Part shown: one piece after another, positions 35,846-44,082 of the stretch
Layout of the letters: each line of letters opens with the position of its first letter
Position numbering within the stretch: the first letter of the stretch is position 1
Assembly: GCF_001956985.1 (NCBI RefSeq)
Contig: NZ_CP019082.1
Span: forward strand, 4,774,001 to 4,838,000
Direction of reading: 5' to 3'
DNA from: Paludisphaera borealis
GTDB taxonomy: Bacteria > Planctomycetota > Planctomycetia > Isosphaerales > Isosphaeraceae
DNA: 64,000 nucleotides
Notes under the pieces: model-generated
What the model was told of the DNA's origin: nothing
The model's database searches: none
What the model saw: only the letters and a program-made list of their open reading frames with translations
Position numbers and translations under genes: made by a program

Positions 35846-38557
35846 ATGGCCGTTGATTCCGCGGCACTGATCAAAGTGCTGAACAAGACCTGCTTGAACG
35901 CCCTTCAATCCGCCGCGGGGCTGTGCCTGTCGCGGACCAATCCCAGCGTCGAGATCGAGCACTGGCTGGTCAAGCTGGTGGAACAGGCCGACACCGACCT
36001 GAACAAGATCTTCCGCCACTTCGAGATCAACCCCTCGAACGTCCTCCGCGAGCTGACGAAGGTCATCGACGGCTTCCGGACGGGCAATCAACGGACGCCG
36101 GCGCTCTCCCAGTCGATCGATCGGCTGATCCAGGCCGCGTGGGTCGTCGCGTCGATCCAGTACCAGACCCCCCAGGTCCGCTCGGGCGTCTTGCTGCTGG
36201 CCTTGCTCGAACACGAAGAACTCGGGCGATTGGCGCGCAACTCGTCGCGCGAGCTTGCCAAGATCAAGCCCGACCAGCTTCAGCCGAACCTGATCAAGAT
36301 CACCGCCGGCTCGTGCGAGGACGAGGGCGCCCCCGAGGCCGCGGCGCAAGGCTCCGAGGCCGGCGGACCGTCGACCGGCGTCAGCCGCTCGCCGGCGCTC
36401 GACCAGTACACGATCAACCTCACCGAGCGCGCCAAGAAAGGGGAGATCGACCCGGTGATCGGCCGCGAGGCCGAGGTCCGCCAGATGGTCGACATCCTGA
36501 TCCGTCGCCGTCAGAACAACCCGATCCTCACCGGCGAGGCCGGCGTTGGCAAGACGGCGGTCGTCGAGGGGCTCGCCCGCCGGATCGCCGCCGGCGACGT
36601 CCCCCCCGCGCTCAAGAACGTCTCCCTGCGGACCCTCGATCTGGGGCTGCTCCAGGCGGGCGCGGGGGTCAAGGGAGAGTTCGAGAACCGTCTCAAGCAG
36701 GTCATCAGTGAGGTCAAGGCTTCGCCGACGCCGATCATCCTGTTCATCGACGAAGCGCACACGATGATCGGGGCGGGGGGGGCCGCCGGCCAGGGCGATG
36801 CCGCCAACCTGCTCAAGCCGGCCCTGGCCCGCGGAGAGTTGCGAACCATCGCCGCCACCACCTGGGCCGAATACAAGAAATACTTTGAAAAAGACGCCGC
36901 GCTCGCCCGGCGGTTCCAGGTCGTCAAGGTCGACGAGCCCAGCGAAGACGTGGCCGTCCGGATGATGCGCGGGTTGACCGCGATCCTTGAGAAGCATCAC
37001 GGCGTCCGCATTCTTGAGGAGGCCGTCGAAAGCTCCGTCAAACTGTCCCACCGCTATATTCCGGCCCGGCAGTTGCCCGACAAGTCCGTCAGCCTGCTCG
37101 ACACGGCCTGCGCCCGGGTCGCCATCGGCCAGAACGCCATCCCGCCGGTCATCGAGGACTGCCGCCGCAACATCGACCACCTCGACCTCGAAATCAGCAT
37201 CCTCGACAGAGAACGAGCCACGGGTGCCCGCAACGACGAGCAGATCAACGAGCGCCAGGCCGATCTCGAGCAAACCAAGACCCGCCTCGCCGCTTTCGAG
37301 ACCCGCTGGGAAGACGAGAAGCAGCGGGTCGCCGAGATCCGCGAACTCGCCCAGAAGATCGAGACGCAGTATGGCGCGGAGCGAGCGAAGGTCACGGCCG
37401 CCGGCGACGGCGCGGGCTCGGCCTACCAACCGTCTCCCGAGCTGGCCGCGATCCAGGCGGAACTGGTCGGCAAGTCGGCCGACCTGCGGACGCTTCAAGG
37501 CGAGGAGCCGCTGATGCAGGTCTTCGTGGACGCCCAGACGATCGCCGAGGTCGTCGCCGGCTGGACCGGCATCCCGGTCGGCAAGATGCTGGCCAACGAA
37601 ATCCAGACCGTGCTCAACCTCCGCGAGAAGCTCGAACAGCGGGTCATCGGCCAATCGCACGCTCTCGAAGCGATCGCCCAGCGCGTCCGGACGTCGCGCG
37701 CCAACCTCACCGACCCGCGCCGGCCGATCGGCGTCTTCCTCCTGGTCGGCTCCAGTGGCGTCGGCAAGACCGAGACCGCACTGGCCCTGGCCGACTCGCT
37801 GTACGGCGGCGAGCGGAACTTGATCACGATTAATATGTCGGAATACCAGGAGTCGCACACGGTCTCGGGGCTCAAGGGCTCGCCTCCGGGGTACGTCGGA
37901 TACGGCGAGGGGGGCGTGCTCACCGAGGCCGTTCGCCGCCGTCCTTACAGCGTCGTCCTGCTCGACGAGGTCGAGAAGGCGCATCCCGACGTCCTGGAGC
38001 TGTTCTTCCAGGTGTTCGACAAGGGGACGCTCGAAGACGGCGAGGGGCGCGAGATCGATTTCAAGAACACGATCATCCTGCTGACCTCGAACGTCGGCAC
38101 CGACACGATCCTCGAACTCTGCCGCGATTCGGCGAACCTGCCGACCCCCGAAGCGCTGGGCGAGGCCGTCTGGCCGGATCTGCTGGCGGCCAGGACGGAG
38201 CGCGGAGTTCAGATCTTCAAGCAGGCGTTCCTGGGCCGACTGATCGTCGTCACCTACTACCCGATCTCCGACGAGATCATGCGGCGGATCATCAAGCTCC
38301 AGCTCGGTCGCGTGGCCCGGCGGATGCGCGAGAACCACAACGCGGCCTTCACCTACAGCGACGACCTGATCGAGTGCATCTCCGGGCGTTGCAAGGAGGT
38401 CCAGACCGGAGCCCGCAACGTCGATCACATCCTCACCCGATCGGTGCTGCCCGAGATCTCGCAGGAGGTCCTCGGCCGGATGGCCCAGGCGCAGAGCATC
38501 ACCAAGGTGCACGTCTCGGTCGGCGACGACGGTGGGTTCCAGTACGCGATCGAGTGA
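35846..38557 (+). CDS. clpV: ClpV/TssH, T6SS sheath-disassembling AAA+ ATPase
   Basis: 903 aa from MAVDSAALIKVL (GGAG about nine bases upstream). Clp-N repeats cover 1-150 (CLNALQSAAGLCLSRTNPSVEIEHW, IEHWLVKLVEQ), the first AAA+ domain has Walker A GEAGVGKT (230-237) and Walker B ILFIDEAHTMIG (near 300), a shortened coiled-coil middle domain follows (AAFETRWEDEKQRVAEIREL), and the second AAA+ domain has GSSGVGKT (635-642) and VVLLDEVEKAHPD (near 700) with the pore loop GSPPGYVGYGEGG. The SVEIEHWL start and short middle domain separate ClpV from ClpB. By family it binds TssC N-termini and recycles contracted sheath. It lies at the head of the effector side of the island. Confidence 0.95.
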   Translation: MAVDSAALIKVLNKTCLNALQSAAGLCLSRTNPSVEIEHWLVKLVEQADTDLNKIFRHFEINPSNVLRELTKVIDGFRTGNQRTPALSQSIDRLIQAAWVVASIQYQTPQVRSGVLLLALLEHEELGRLARNSSRELAKIKPDQLQPNLIKITAGSCEDEGAPEAAAQGSEAGGPSTGVSRSPALDQYTINLTERAKKGEIDPVIGREAEVRQMVDILIRRRQNNPILTGEAGVGKTAVVEGLARRIAAGDVPPALKNVSLRTLDLGLLQAGAGVKGEFENRLKQVISEVKASPTPIILFIDEAHTMIGAGGAAGQGDAANLLKPALARGELRTIAATTWAEYKKYFEKDAALARRFQVVKVDEPSEDVAVRMMRGLTAILEKHHGVRILEEAVESSVKLSHRYIPARQLPDKSVSLLDTACARVAIGQNAIPPVIEDCRRNIDHLDLEISILDRERATGARNDEQINERQADLEQTKTRLAAFETRWEDEKQRVAEIRELAQKIETQYGAERAKVTAAGDGAGSAYQPSPELAAIQAELVGKSADLRTLQGEEPLMQVFVDAQTIAEVVAGWTGIPVGKMLANEIQTVLNLREKLEQRVIGQSHALEAIAQRVRTSRANLTDPRRPIGVFLLVGSSGVGKTETALALADSLYGGERNLITINMSEYQESHTVSGLKGSPPGYVGYGEGGVLTEAVRRRPYSVVLLDEVEKAHPDVLELFFQVFDKGTLEDGEGREIDFKNTIILLTSNVGTDTILELCRDSANLPTPEALGEAVWPDLLAARTERGVQIFKQAFLGRLIVVTYYPISDEIMRRIIKLQLGRVARRMRENHNAAFTYSDDLIECISGRCKEVQTGARNVDHILTRSVLPEISQEVLGRMAQAQSITKVHVSVGDDGGFQYAIE

Positions 38558-38583
38558 GGCCGGGGGAAACCGGAAGGTCCCGC

Positions 38584-40101
38584 TCAGGGGCGCTCTTCAA
38601 CGACCCGGATCATGTAGCCGCCGATCACCACGATGTCGCCGGAGTCGGGCTTCAACGCGTTGCCGCATTGGATTTGCACGGGCTCGTGGATCTGGAGGAA
38701 TGTGCCGTTGGTGCTCTTCAGGTCTTCGAGCCAGGATTTCCCGGCCGAGAAGTAGAGCCGAGCGTGTTCCGAGCTGGCCCAGTCGTCGCCCGTCAGCGCG
38801 AGGTCGCACCGCGGGCCGCCGCGGCCGACGCGCGTCCCCGTCTCGTCGGGCTTGGTGAGCGGGAAGCTCATATAAGTGTCGTTGTCCGGCCCGATCAGGT
38901 CGATGAAGCCGAGCGGGGCGAGAACCCGAGACTGGAAGACCTCTCCATCCTCGGCGCGGAGGGCGTCGATCTCGCCGACGGCGGTTCCGGGGCGGAACTC
39001 GAGCACGTGATGACCGATCCGAAACCGCGTGTGTGGGGACAATTCGACGGGGCGGTTGGGCTTCAGCTTGATGTAGACGCCGTTGAGGCTCCGGAGCGGC
39101 TGGACGTAAAGTCGATCGCCCTCGATCACCAACCGGACGTGCCGCTCGGCGAGGTCTTCGGGGTTCGGATTCCAGTCCTGAAAGGTCGATCGACCGAGTT
39201 CGAGCTGTTCGCCGCGAACTTCGCCGAGATCGGACCAGCGGCGGAGGCTGGTGTTGTAGAACTGCAATGTCAGCAACGCTTTTTTGGAGGCGTGGAGGTT
39301 GCGATCGTAGGCGACGGTTCGGTTTGAGCCGTCCTCGGCGGAGGGCCGACCCGCCGGCGGGCGAGGCGGGGCGAGTGGCGACGGCTGAGGCGGCCGGGTG
39401 CCGACCGTGGGGGGCGGGCCATGACTTTCCGGGGGCATGGCGGTGCCGGAGAACGGGGTCGCCGGTTCGATGGCCTCCGGAGCGGGCCAGCCGGCGACCG
39501 GCTCGGCGAGGCCGCTGTCGGCCCACGGGTCCCTGGCCGAAAGCGGGACGCCACGCAAGGGGCGCAGCGGGGGCTCGACGCGTTGAGCGGGCTTCCGCGG
39601 AGGCGGCGGGGAAGTGCCGAATTGACCCTCGTCGTCCCAGGGCGTCGGGTGCTCGACGGGGATCGAGCCCGCGACCGTCCATCCTGGAGGGACGATCTGG
39701 GAGGAGGGTTCGCGAGAGGCCGAAGGGGGCTGAGGCGTGAACCCCGCGTCCCACGGCTGCGACGGCGGGTGGATGTTTTCGGGGGCGCGGTCTTGCTTCA
39801 GGTCTTCGAGCCCCGGAAACTCGCGACGGCGAGGGAAGCCGACGACGGGCGGGATCGTTTCGTACGATTCGCGCGACGGGTCGCTGGGAGGGGGCTGGCT
39901 CGGAACGCGCGAGCCCGGGGCCGACGGGGGGCGCGACGGGGGAGCGGGAGGTCGGGGCTCGGCTGGTGCGCCCGGACCGGCGGTTTGCCCGGCCGCGCGT
40001 TGCGCCGCGGCCTGTTTCTCCCGCTCGATCTCCCGGAGCATCTTGTTGCGGGCGCCTGGGGGCAGGCCGAGCGTCTTGTTTTCGTCGTCGGGTGATGACA
40101 T
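38584..40101 (-). CDS. double FHA-domain protein, T6SS-linked
   Basis: 505 aa. Residues 1-250 are Pro/Arg-rich and presumably unstructured, after a conserved-looking start MSSPDDENKTLGLPPGARNK. The first FHA-like domain at about 270-355 (LGRSTFQDW, LNGVYIKLK) lacks the usual SxxH and is likely degenerate. The second at about 400-480 has the canonical set: RVGRGGPRCD, SSEHARLYF, KSTNGTFL. By family it binds phosphothreonine; FHA proteins such as TagH/Fha activate T6SS through a PpkA-type kinase, which is not in the window. It is convergent with clpV (26 bp apart) and divergent from vgrG. Confidence 0.9.
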   Translation of the reverse strand: MSSPDDENKTLGLPPGARNKMLREIEREKQAAAQRAAGQTAGPGAPAEPRPPAPPSRPPSAPGSRVPSQPPPSDPSRESYETIPPVVGFPRRREFPGLEDLKQDRAPENIHPPSQPWDAGFTPQPPSASREPSSQIVPPGWTVAGSIPVEHPTPWDDEGQFGTSPPPPRKPAQRVEPPLRPLRGVPLSARDPWADSGLAEPVAGWPAPEAIEPATPFSGTAMPPESHGPPPTVGTRPPQPSPLAPPRPPAGRPSAEDGSNRTVAYDRNLHASKKALLTLQFYNTSLRRWSDLGEVRGEQLELGRSTFQDWNPNPEDLAERHVRLVIEGDRLYVQPLRSLNGVYIKLKPNRPVELSPHTRFRIGHHVLEFRPGTAVGEIDALRAEDGEVFQSRVLAPLGFIDLIGPDNDTYMSFPLTKPDETGTRVGRGGPRCDLALTGDDWASSEHARLYFSAGKSWLEDLKSTNGTFLQIHEPVQIQCGNALKPDSGDIVVIGGYMIRVVEERP

Positions 40102-40419
40102 GATCAGTCCCCCAAGGGCCGGAATCGCTTCCCTGTCGGTGCGGCGGACTTCCGCCTTTCGGCACCTGCACCGTCACACATGAATCAATTATAGTAGTGT
40201 CTTAAGGGAACGGTGAGAACCTTGGCTTTACAATTCGCTTGCCGCCCGCTGGGTGCGGGATATCATGGCAGCCGGCGACGGACGGTTCGAGTCGACCCGC
40301 TTGATTCGGCACGGCCTTGCGGCTTCGCGATTTTCCGCGACCGACCCGTCGGCGGCCTGGAATTTCGTCCGTCGACGCTTCGCGCCGACTGAACCTGCTC
40401 TTCGGGGATCTCTCGCGCC
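40102..40419. promoter_or_regulatory. 318-bp divergent promoter region, FHA / vgrG
   Basis: No gene is credible here. An AT-rich segment at 40178-40206 (CATGAATCAATTATAGTAGT) stands out from the GC-rich flanks and holds a TATAGT -10-like hexamer at 40191-40196. It sits about 90 bp from the FHA start and 215 bp from the vgrG start, so it could serve either; transcript data would decide. Confidence 0.35.
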
Positions 40420-42609
40420 ATGGCCACCTATCAGCAAGCCAATCGGTTTTTGACGGCCACGACGCCGCTGGGCGCCGACAAGCTTTTGATGGTCGGCCTT
40501 TACGGCTCCGAGGCGATCTCGCAGCTCTTCCACTTCCAGCTCGACATGATCGCGGAGAACGTGACGCAGGTTCCGTTCGACCAGATTCTCGGCAAAAAAG
40601 TCACGGCGAACGTTAAGGCGCCGGGCGGCAACGTGCGGCATTTCAGCGGGATCTGCAATCGGATCGTGCAGGGCGGGCGCGACTCGATCTTCACGACGTT
40701 TCACCTCGAGATCGCGCCGGAAGCCTGGTTCCTGACCCGGCGGACGCAGAGCCGCATCTTTCAGCAGTTGAGCGTCCCAGACATCTTGAAGAAGGTGTTC
40801 GCCGGCTTATCCGTGCAATACCAGCTCAAAGGCAAGTACGAGCCGCGCGATTACTGCGTTCAGTACCGCGAGTCCGATTTCGACTTCGCCAGCCGGTTGA
40901 TGGAAGAGGAAGGCATCTTCTATTTCTTCACGCACTCGGCCGGGAATCACACCATGATTCTGGCCGATACGCCCGACGCGCATGTCGAGGTTCCGTTCGA
41001 CCCCGAGGCCGCTTACGAGCCGATCGACGTTTCCGACGTCATGGAAGATCGGATCACCACGCTCGAGAAGACGCAGGACTTGCGGTCGATGAAGGTGACG
41101 CTCTGGGACCACAGCTTCGAGCTGCCGCACAAGCATCTGGAAGCCGAAAAACAGATAACGGACAGTGTCCAGGTCGGCACGGTCAATCACAAGCTGAAAC
41201 TCGGAAACCCAGAGAAACTGGAGCTTTACGACTGGCCAGGCGCGTACGCCCAGCGGTTCGACGGCGTCGGGCCGGGGCGGGAAGAACGGCCGAGCGACGT
41301 CCAGAAGATCTTCGAGGACAACAAGCGGACGGCCCAGATCCGGATGCAGGAGGAAGCGGCCGCCGCGCTCTTGATCTCGGGGACGAGCCGGCTTCGTCAG
41401 CTCACGGCCGGGCACCGATTCACTCTCAAGGAGCATTTCAACGCCAACGGCGCGTACGTCCTGACGTCGATCAACCACTCGGCCAGGATGACCGGCAACT
41501 ACCGATCGGGCGATTCCGACGAAGCCTCTTATGAAAACTCGTTCACCTGCATCCCCCAGGCCGTGCCGTTCCGCCCCCAGCGGCTGACCCCCAAGCCCGT
41601 CGTCCACGGCACCCAGACGGCCGTGGTCGTCGGCCCCAAGGGAGAGGAACTGTACACCGACAAATACGGTCGGGTGAAAGTTCAGTTTCACTGGGACCGC
41701 CAGGGCAAGAACGACGAGAAGAGCTCGTGCTGGGTCCGCGTCTCCCAACCCATCGCCGGCAAGCGCTGGGGATCGTCGTTCTGGCCCCGGATCGGTCAGG
41801 AAGTCGTTGTGGATTACCTGGAAGGAGATCCCGACCAGCCGATCATCATCGGCTCCGTCTACAACGCCGACCAGATGCCGGCGTACCTCGGCAAGGGCCC
41901 CGATTCCAAGCACGGCGACGACAATAAAGTCAGCGGCATCAAGTCGAACACGACCAAGGGGGGGACGGGCTTCAACGAGCTGCGTTTCGACGACACCAAG
42001 GACAAGCAGCAGATCTTCATCCATGCCGAGCACGACATGGACACGCGGGTGAAGAACGACGGCATGGAATGGGTGCAGAACAACCGTCACAGCATCGTGG
42101 GAAAGGATGACTCGAAGGACAAAGCCGGCGACGCGAACGAAGAGATCTGGCGCGATGAGAACGTCCATGTTCATCGTCACCGGATCGAGCACGTCGAGGG
42201 GAACGTCCAGCTTCTGATCGGCGGCGGATCCGCGTCGGGCGGCGACCACGACGTCTGCATCGCGAACAACCGCACCGAGAGCGTGGGCGGAAACCAGCAC
42301 CTCAGCGTCACCGGCGAGCGGCAGGAGAAGATCGGAACCAACCAGATCCTCCAGGCTGGCCAGGAAATCCACCTCAAGGCGGGGATGAAGGTCGTGATCG
42401 AGGCCGGCATGGAACTCACGATCAAGGGGGCCGGCGGCTTTGTGAAGATCGACGCCACGGGGGTGACCATCGAAGGGACGATGGTGAAGATCAACTGCGG
42501 AGGAGCGGCCGACTCGGCCAAGCCGGCCAGCCCGAACACTCCTAAGCAAGCGCAGCCGCCTCAACCCAAGCAGGCCGACGACGCCGTGACCGGGCAGAAA
42601 TCCATCTGA
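40420..42609 (+). CDS. vgrG: VgrG/TssI, T6SS spike protein
   Basis: 729 aa. The gp27/gp44-like base covers about 1-380 (RIVQGGRDSIFTTFHLEI, APEAWFLTRRTQSRIFQQL, LMEEEGIFYFFTHS) and the gp5 OB-fold follows (GRVKVQFHWDRQGKND, WVRVSQPIAGKRWGSSFWPR, GDPDQPIIIGSVYN). The triangular beta-prism with Gly-rich repeats is near 560-680 (EIHLKAGMKVVIEAGMEL), ending in a Pro/Gln-rich tail (KQAQPPQPKQADD) without an enzymatic domain. VgrG trimers tip the Hcp tube and are capped by a PAAR cone; the PAAR gene follows 19 bp downstream, so they are probably an operon. Confidence 0.96.
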   Translation: MATYQQANRFLTATTPLGADKLLMVGLYGSEAISQLFHFQLDMIAENVTQVPFDQILGKKVTANVKAPGGNVRHFSGICNRIVQGGRDSIFTTFHLEIAPEAWFLTRRTQSRIFQQLSVPDILKKVFAGLSVQYQLKGKYEPRDYCVQYRESDFDFASRLMEEEGIFYFFTHSAGNHTMILADTPDAHVEVPFDPEAAYEPIDVSDVMEDRITTLEKTQDLRSMKVTLWDHSFELPHKHLEAEKQITDSVQVGTVNHKLKLGNPEKLELYDWPGAYAQRFDGVGPGREERPSDVQKIFEDNKRTAQIRMQEEAAAALLISGTSRLRQLTAGHRFTLKEHFNANGAYVLTSINHSARMTGNYRSGDSDEASYENSFTCIPQAVPFRPQRLTPKPVVHGTQTAVVVGPKGEELYTDKYGRVKVQFHWDRQGKNDEKSSCWVRVSQPIAGKRWGSSFWPRIGQEVVVDYLEGDPDQPIIIGSVYNADQMPAYLGKGPDSKHGDDNKVSGIKSNTTKGGTGFNELRFDDTKDKQQIFIHAEHDMDTRVKNDGMEWVQNNRHSIVGKDDSKDKAGDANEEIWRDENVHVHRHRIEHVEGNVQLLIGGGSASGGDHDVCIANNRTESVGGNQHLSVTGERQEKIGTNQILQAGQEIHLKAGMKVVIEAGMELTIKGAGGFVKIDATGVTIEGTMVKINCGGAADSAKPASPNTPKQAQPPQPKQADDAVTGQKSI

Positions 42610-42628
42610 CGCGGAGGAGGTTTTCGCC

Positions 42629-43476
42629 ATGCCGCAGGGACCCGCCGCACGCGTCGGAGACCCGGTCGCCCACCCGCTCCCGCCGGTGCTCGGTCCGGGG
42701 CCGGGAAGCGTGAACGTGCTGATCGGCAACCAGCCGGCATGGCGAGGCATGCCCCTGGCCGCCGCCGCCGGGCTGATGTCGGCCAAGGCGGCGAGCGACG
42801 TCACCGTCGCAACTGCCGTGGCGGCGAGCACCGCCGCGGCCGGAACCCCCGGCGCGCCCGCCGCCATCGCGGCGGAAACCGCCGCCAAGCAAGCCGCGAC
42901 CGCGAGCATGACCAGCGCGATGTCGGGCGCGGGAGCCGGGGCCGACACGCACATGTGCGCGACGCCGTTCCCCCCACCGTCCCCTTGCCTCACTCGCAGG
43001 GGATGGTCATCACCGGCAGCATGACGGTCATGATCAACAATCTCCCCGCCTGCCGCGCCGGCGACACGATCCTCGAATGCATGGGGCCGCCGAACTCGAT
43101 CGCGATGGGCTTGCCCACCGTGCTCATCGGCGACTCCATGTACATGGGGCGGGGGGGGGCGTCGGTGATGCCGGCCATGCCCGGGATTTCACAGATGGGC
43201 GTTCAGGAGCCGATTGCGACGACGCCTGGCGGCCGAATCTTGACGGATCATGCGCTTGATCGCATGAACAATCCGCCTGCTGGTCGAGCGCCTATGACTC
43301 CCTCGGAAGTCGATCAAGTGCTGGACAACTTTGACAAGGTCAAGAAGATTTCCGCCCACCCCGAAGGCGACACCATCACCCTGCAAAGCACGACCATGCC
43401 GGGCAAGCCGCAGGTCGTCGTTGATGCGGAAACTCGTAGTCGGGTGATTACAGTCATAAAGAACCGGCCGAAATAG
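42629..43476 (+). CDS. PAAR spike-tip protein with C-terminal toxin-like domain, interrupted by a -1 frameshift
   Basis: Strong ribosome site GGAGGAGG, eight bases before ATG 42629. The first frame (42629-about 42973) encodes AARVGDPVAHPLPPVLGPG, SVNVLIGNQPAWRG, an Ala-rich helical hairpin, then DTHMCATPFP. The PAAR core then continues only in the -1 frame: HSQGMVITGSMTVMINNLPA, CRAGDTILECMGPPNSIAMG, PTVLIGDSMYMGRGG. After it a C-terminal module GGRILTDHALDRMNNPPAGR, MTPSEVDQVLDNF, VVVDAETRSRVITVI looks like a small BECR/RelE-fold or DUF4258-type RNase toxin. Together this is about 281 residues. The change occurs at CCCCCCA (42970-42976). If uncorrected, the first frame ends at 43024. The cause could be a programmed slip, a sequencing error or a real deletion. 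Effector role inferred from fold and the adjacent small gene. Confidence 0.75.
42970..42976 (+). promoter_or_regulatory. slippery heptamer CCCCCCA in the PAAR gene
   Basis: In the upstream frame the codons are TTC-CCC-CCA, so the tract reads C-CCC-CCA, an X-XXY-YYZ heptamer. A -1 slip gives CCC-CCC-ACC and continues in the frame that encodes the rest of the PAAR core. One missing C would look the same. The tract has six C, seven would restore a single frame. Confidence 0.5.
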
Positions 43477-43487
43477 GGGTCTGAACG

Positions 43488-43742
43488 ATGGATGACGACC
43501 GCGGCGGCGAGATCGTAAAGTTACTTGAAAACATAATAAATTCTAGTCGTGTTGGCGTGGAGACGGCGAGAGGACTGGAGTCGGCGATCCTGGAGAGCTT
43601 CCCTGACGCCGACGACGACGAGAGGTTCGAGGAGCTTCTGCACATTCTCGCCTCGTACAACCCCGAAGGCGGAGCCTACATGTACGACGGATCGGCATTG
43701 GTCGAAGAGAGTCGACGTGTGCTAAGCCTCCTGAAAAACTGA
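43488..43742 (+). CDS. small acidic protein, candidate immunity to the PAAR toxin
   Basis: 84 aa, helical and acidic (runs such as FPDADDDERFEEL, MDDDRGGEIVKLLENIINSS), no signal peptide, so cytoplasmic. It starts 12 bp after the PAAR gene's stop. Small acidic helical proteins of this kind resemble colicin D/cloacin-type immunity proteins, and the position immediately after a toxin-like C-terminus is typical for immunity genes of polymorphic toxins. The identity rests on position, charge and size, not on a recognised domain. The codons around 43520-43560 (AACATAATAAATTCTAGTCGT) are more AT-rich than the neighbours, which fits the module having been acquired. Confidence 0.65.
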   Translation: MDDDRGGEIVKLLENIINSSRVGVETARGLESAILESFPDADDDERFEELLHILASYNPEGGAYMYDGSALVEESRRVLSLLKN

Positions 43743-44082
43743 GTTTGAGCATCGCTTCCATCGGCTGCCGAATGTCTGCCGCCTGCCCTCGTCGCGGCGG
43801 CGAATCGATGCCGTTGCCAGGGCCCGCTCGACGAATCGGCTGCCGCGCTTGCTATCCGTCTCCGCGGCGACGAGGAAAGCACAGGAAGTGGGCGAGATCG
43901 TCGAACGGCTCGGGATGCGTAGTGATCGATGGTCTCGAGCAAGGCCGAGAGAACTATCTCGTAGTCAAGTTGTTCTCATAGTCCGTATTCGCCGCGTCCC
44001 ACGGCGTCCAAGAAACACTCCGTATAGATTCGTATATAGCGATGGAATCGTCAGGTTCACTCTTCTTGAGGGCAGGTGTCTG
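43743..44082. other. 340-bp intergenic stretch with possible decayed gene
   Basis: No intact gene. Protein-like fragments lie in different frames: RKAQEVGEIVERLG in one (43873-43914) and VVIDGLEQGRENYLVVKLFS, with stop at 43979-43981, in another. Joined by one frameshift near 43915 they would read as the C-terminus of a small protein, perhaps an older immunity or effector remnant. This is a weak reading. The next gene's ribosome site follows at about 44065-44075. Confidence 0.3.

Noticed and set aside
40261-40419. Small plus-strand frame before vgrG (40253-40453)
   Set aside because: It lies in the divergent promoter region and has no ribosome site or recognisable sequence.
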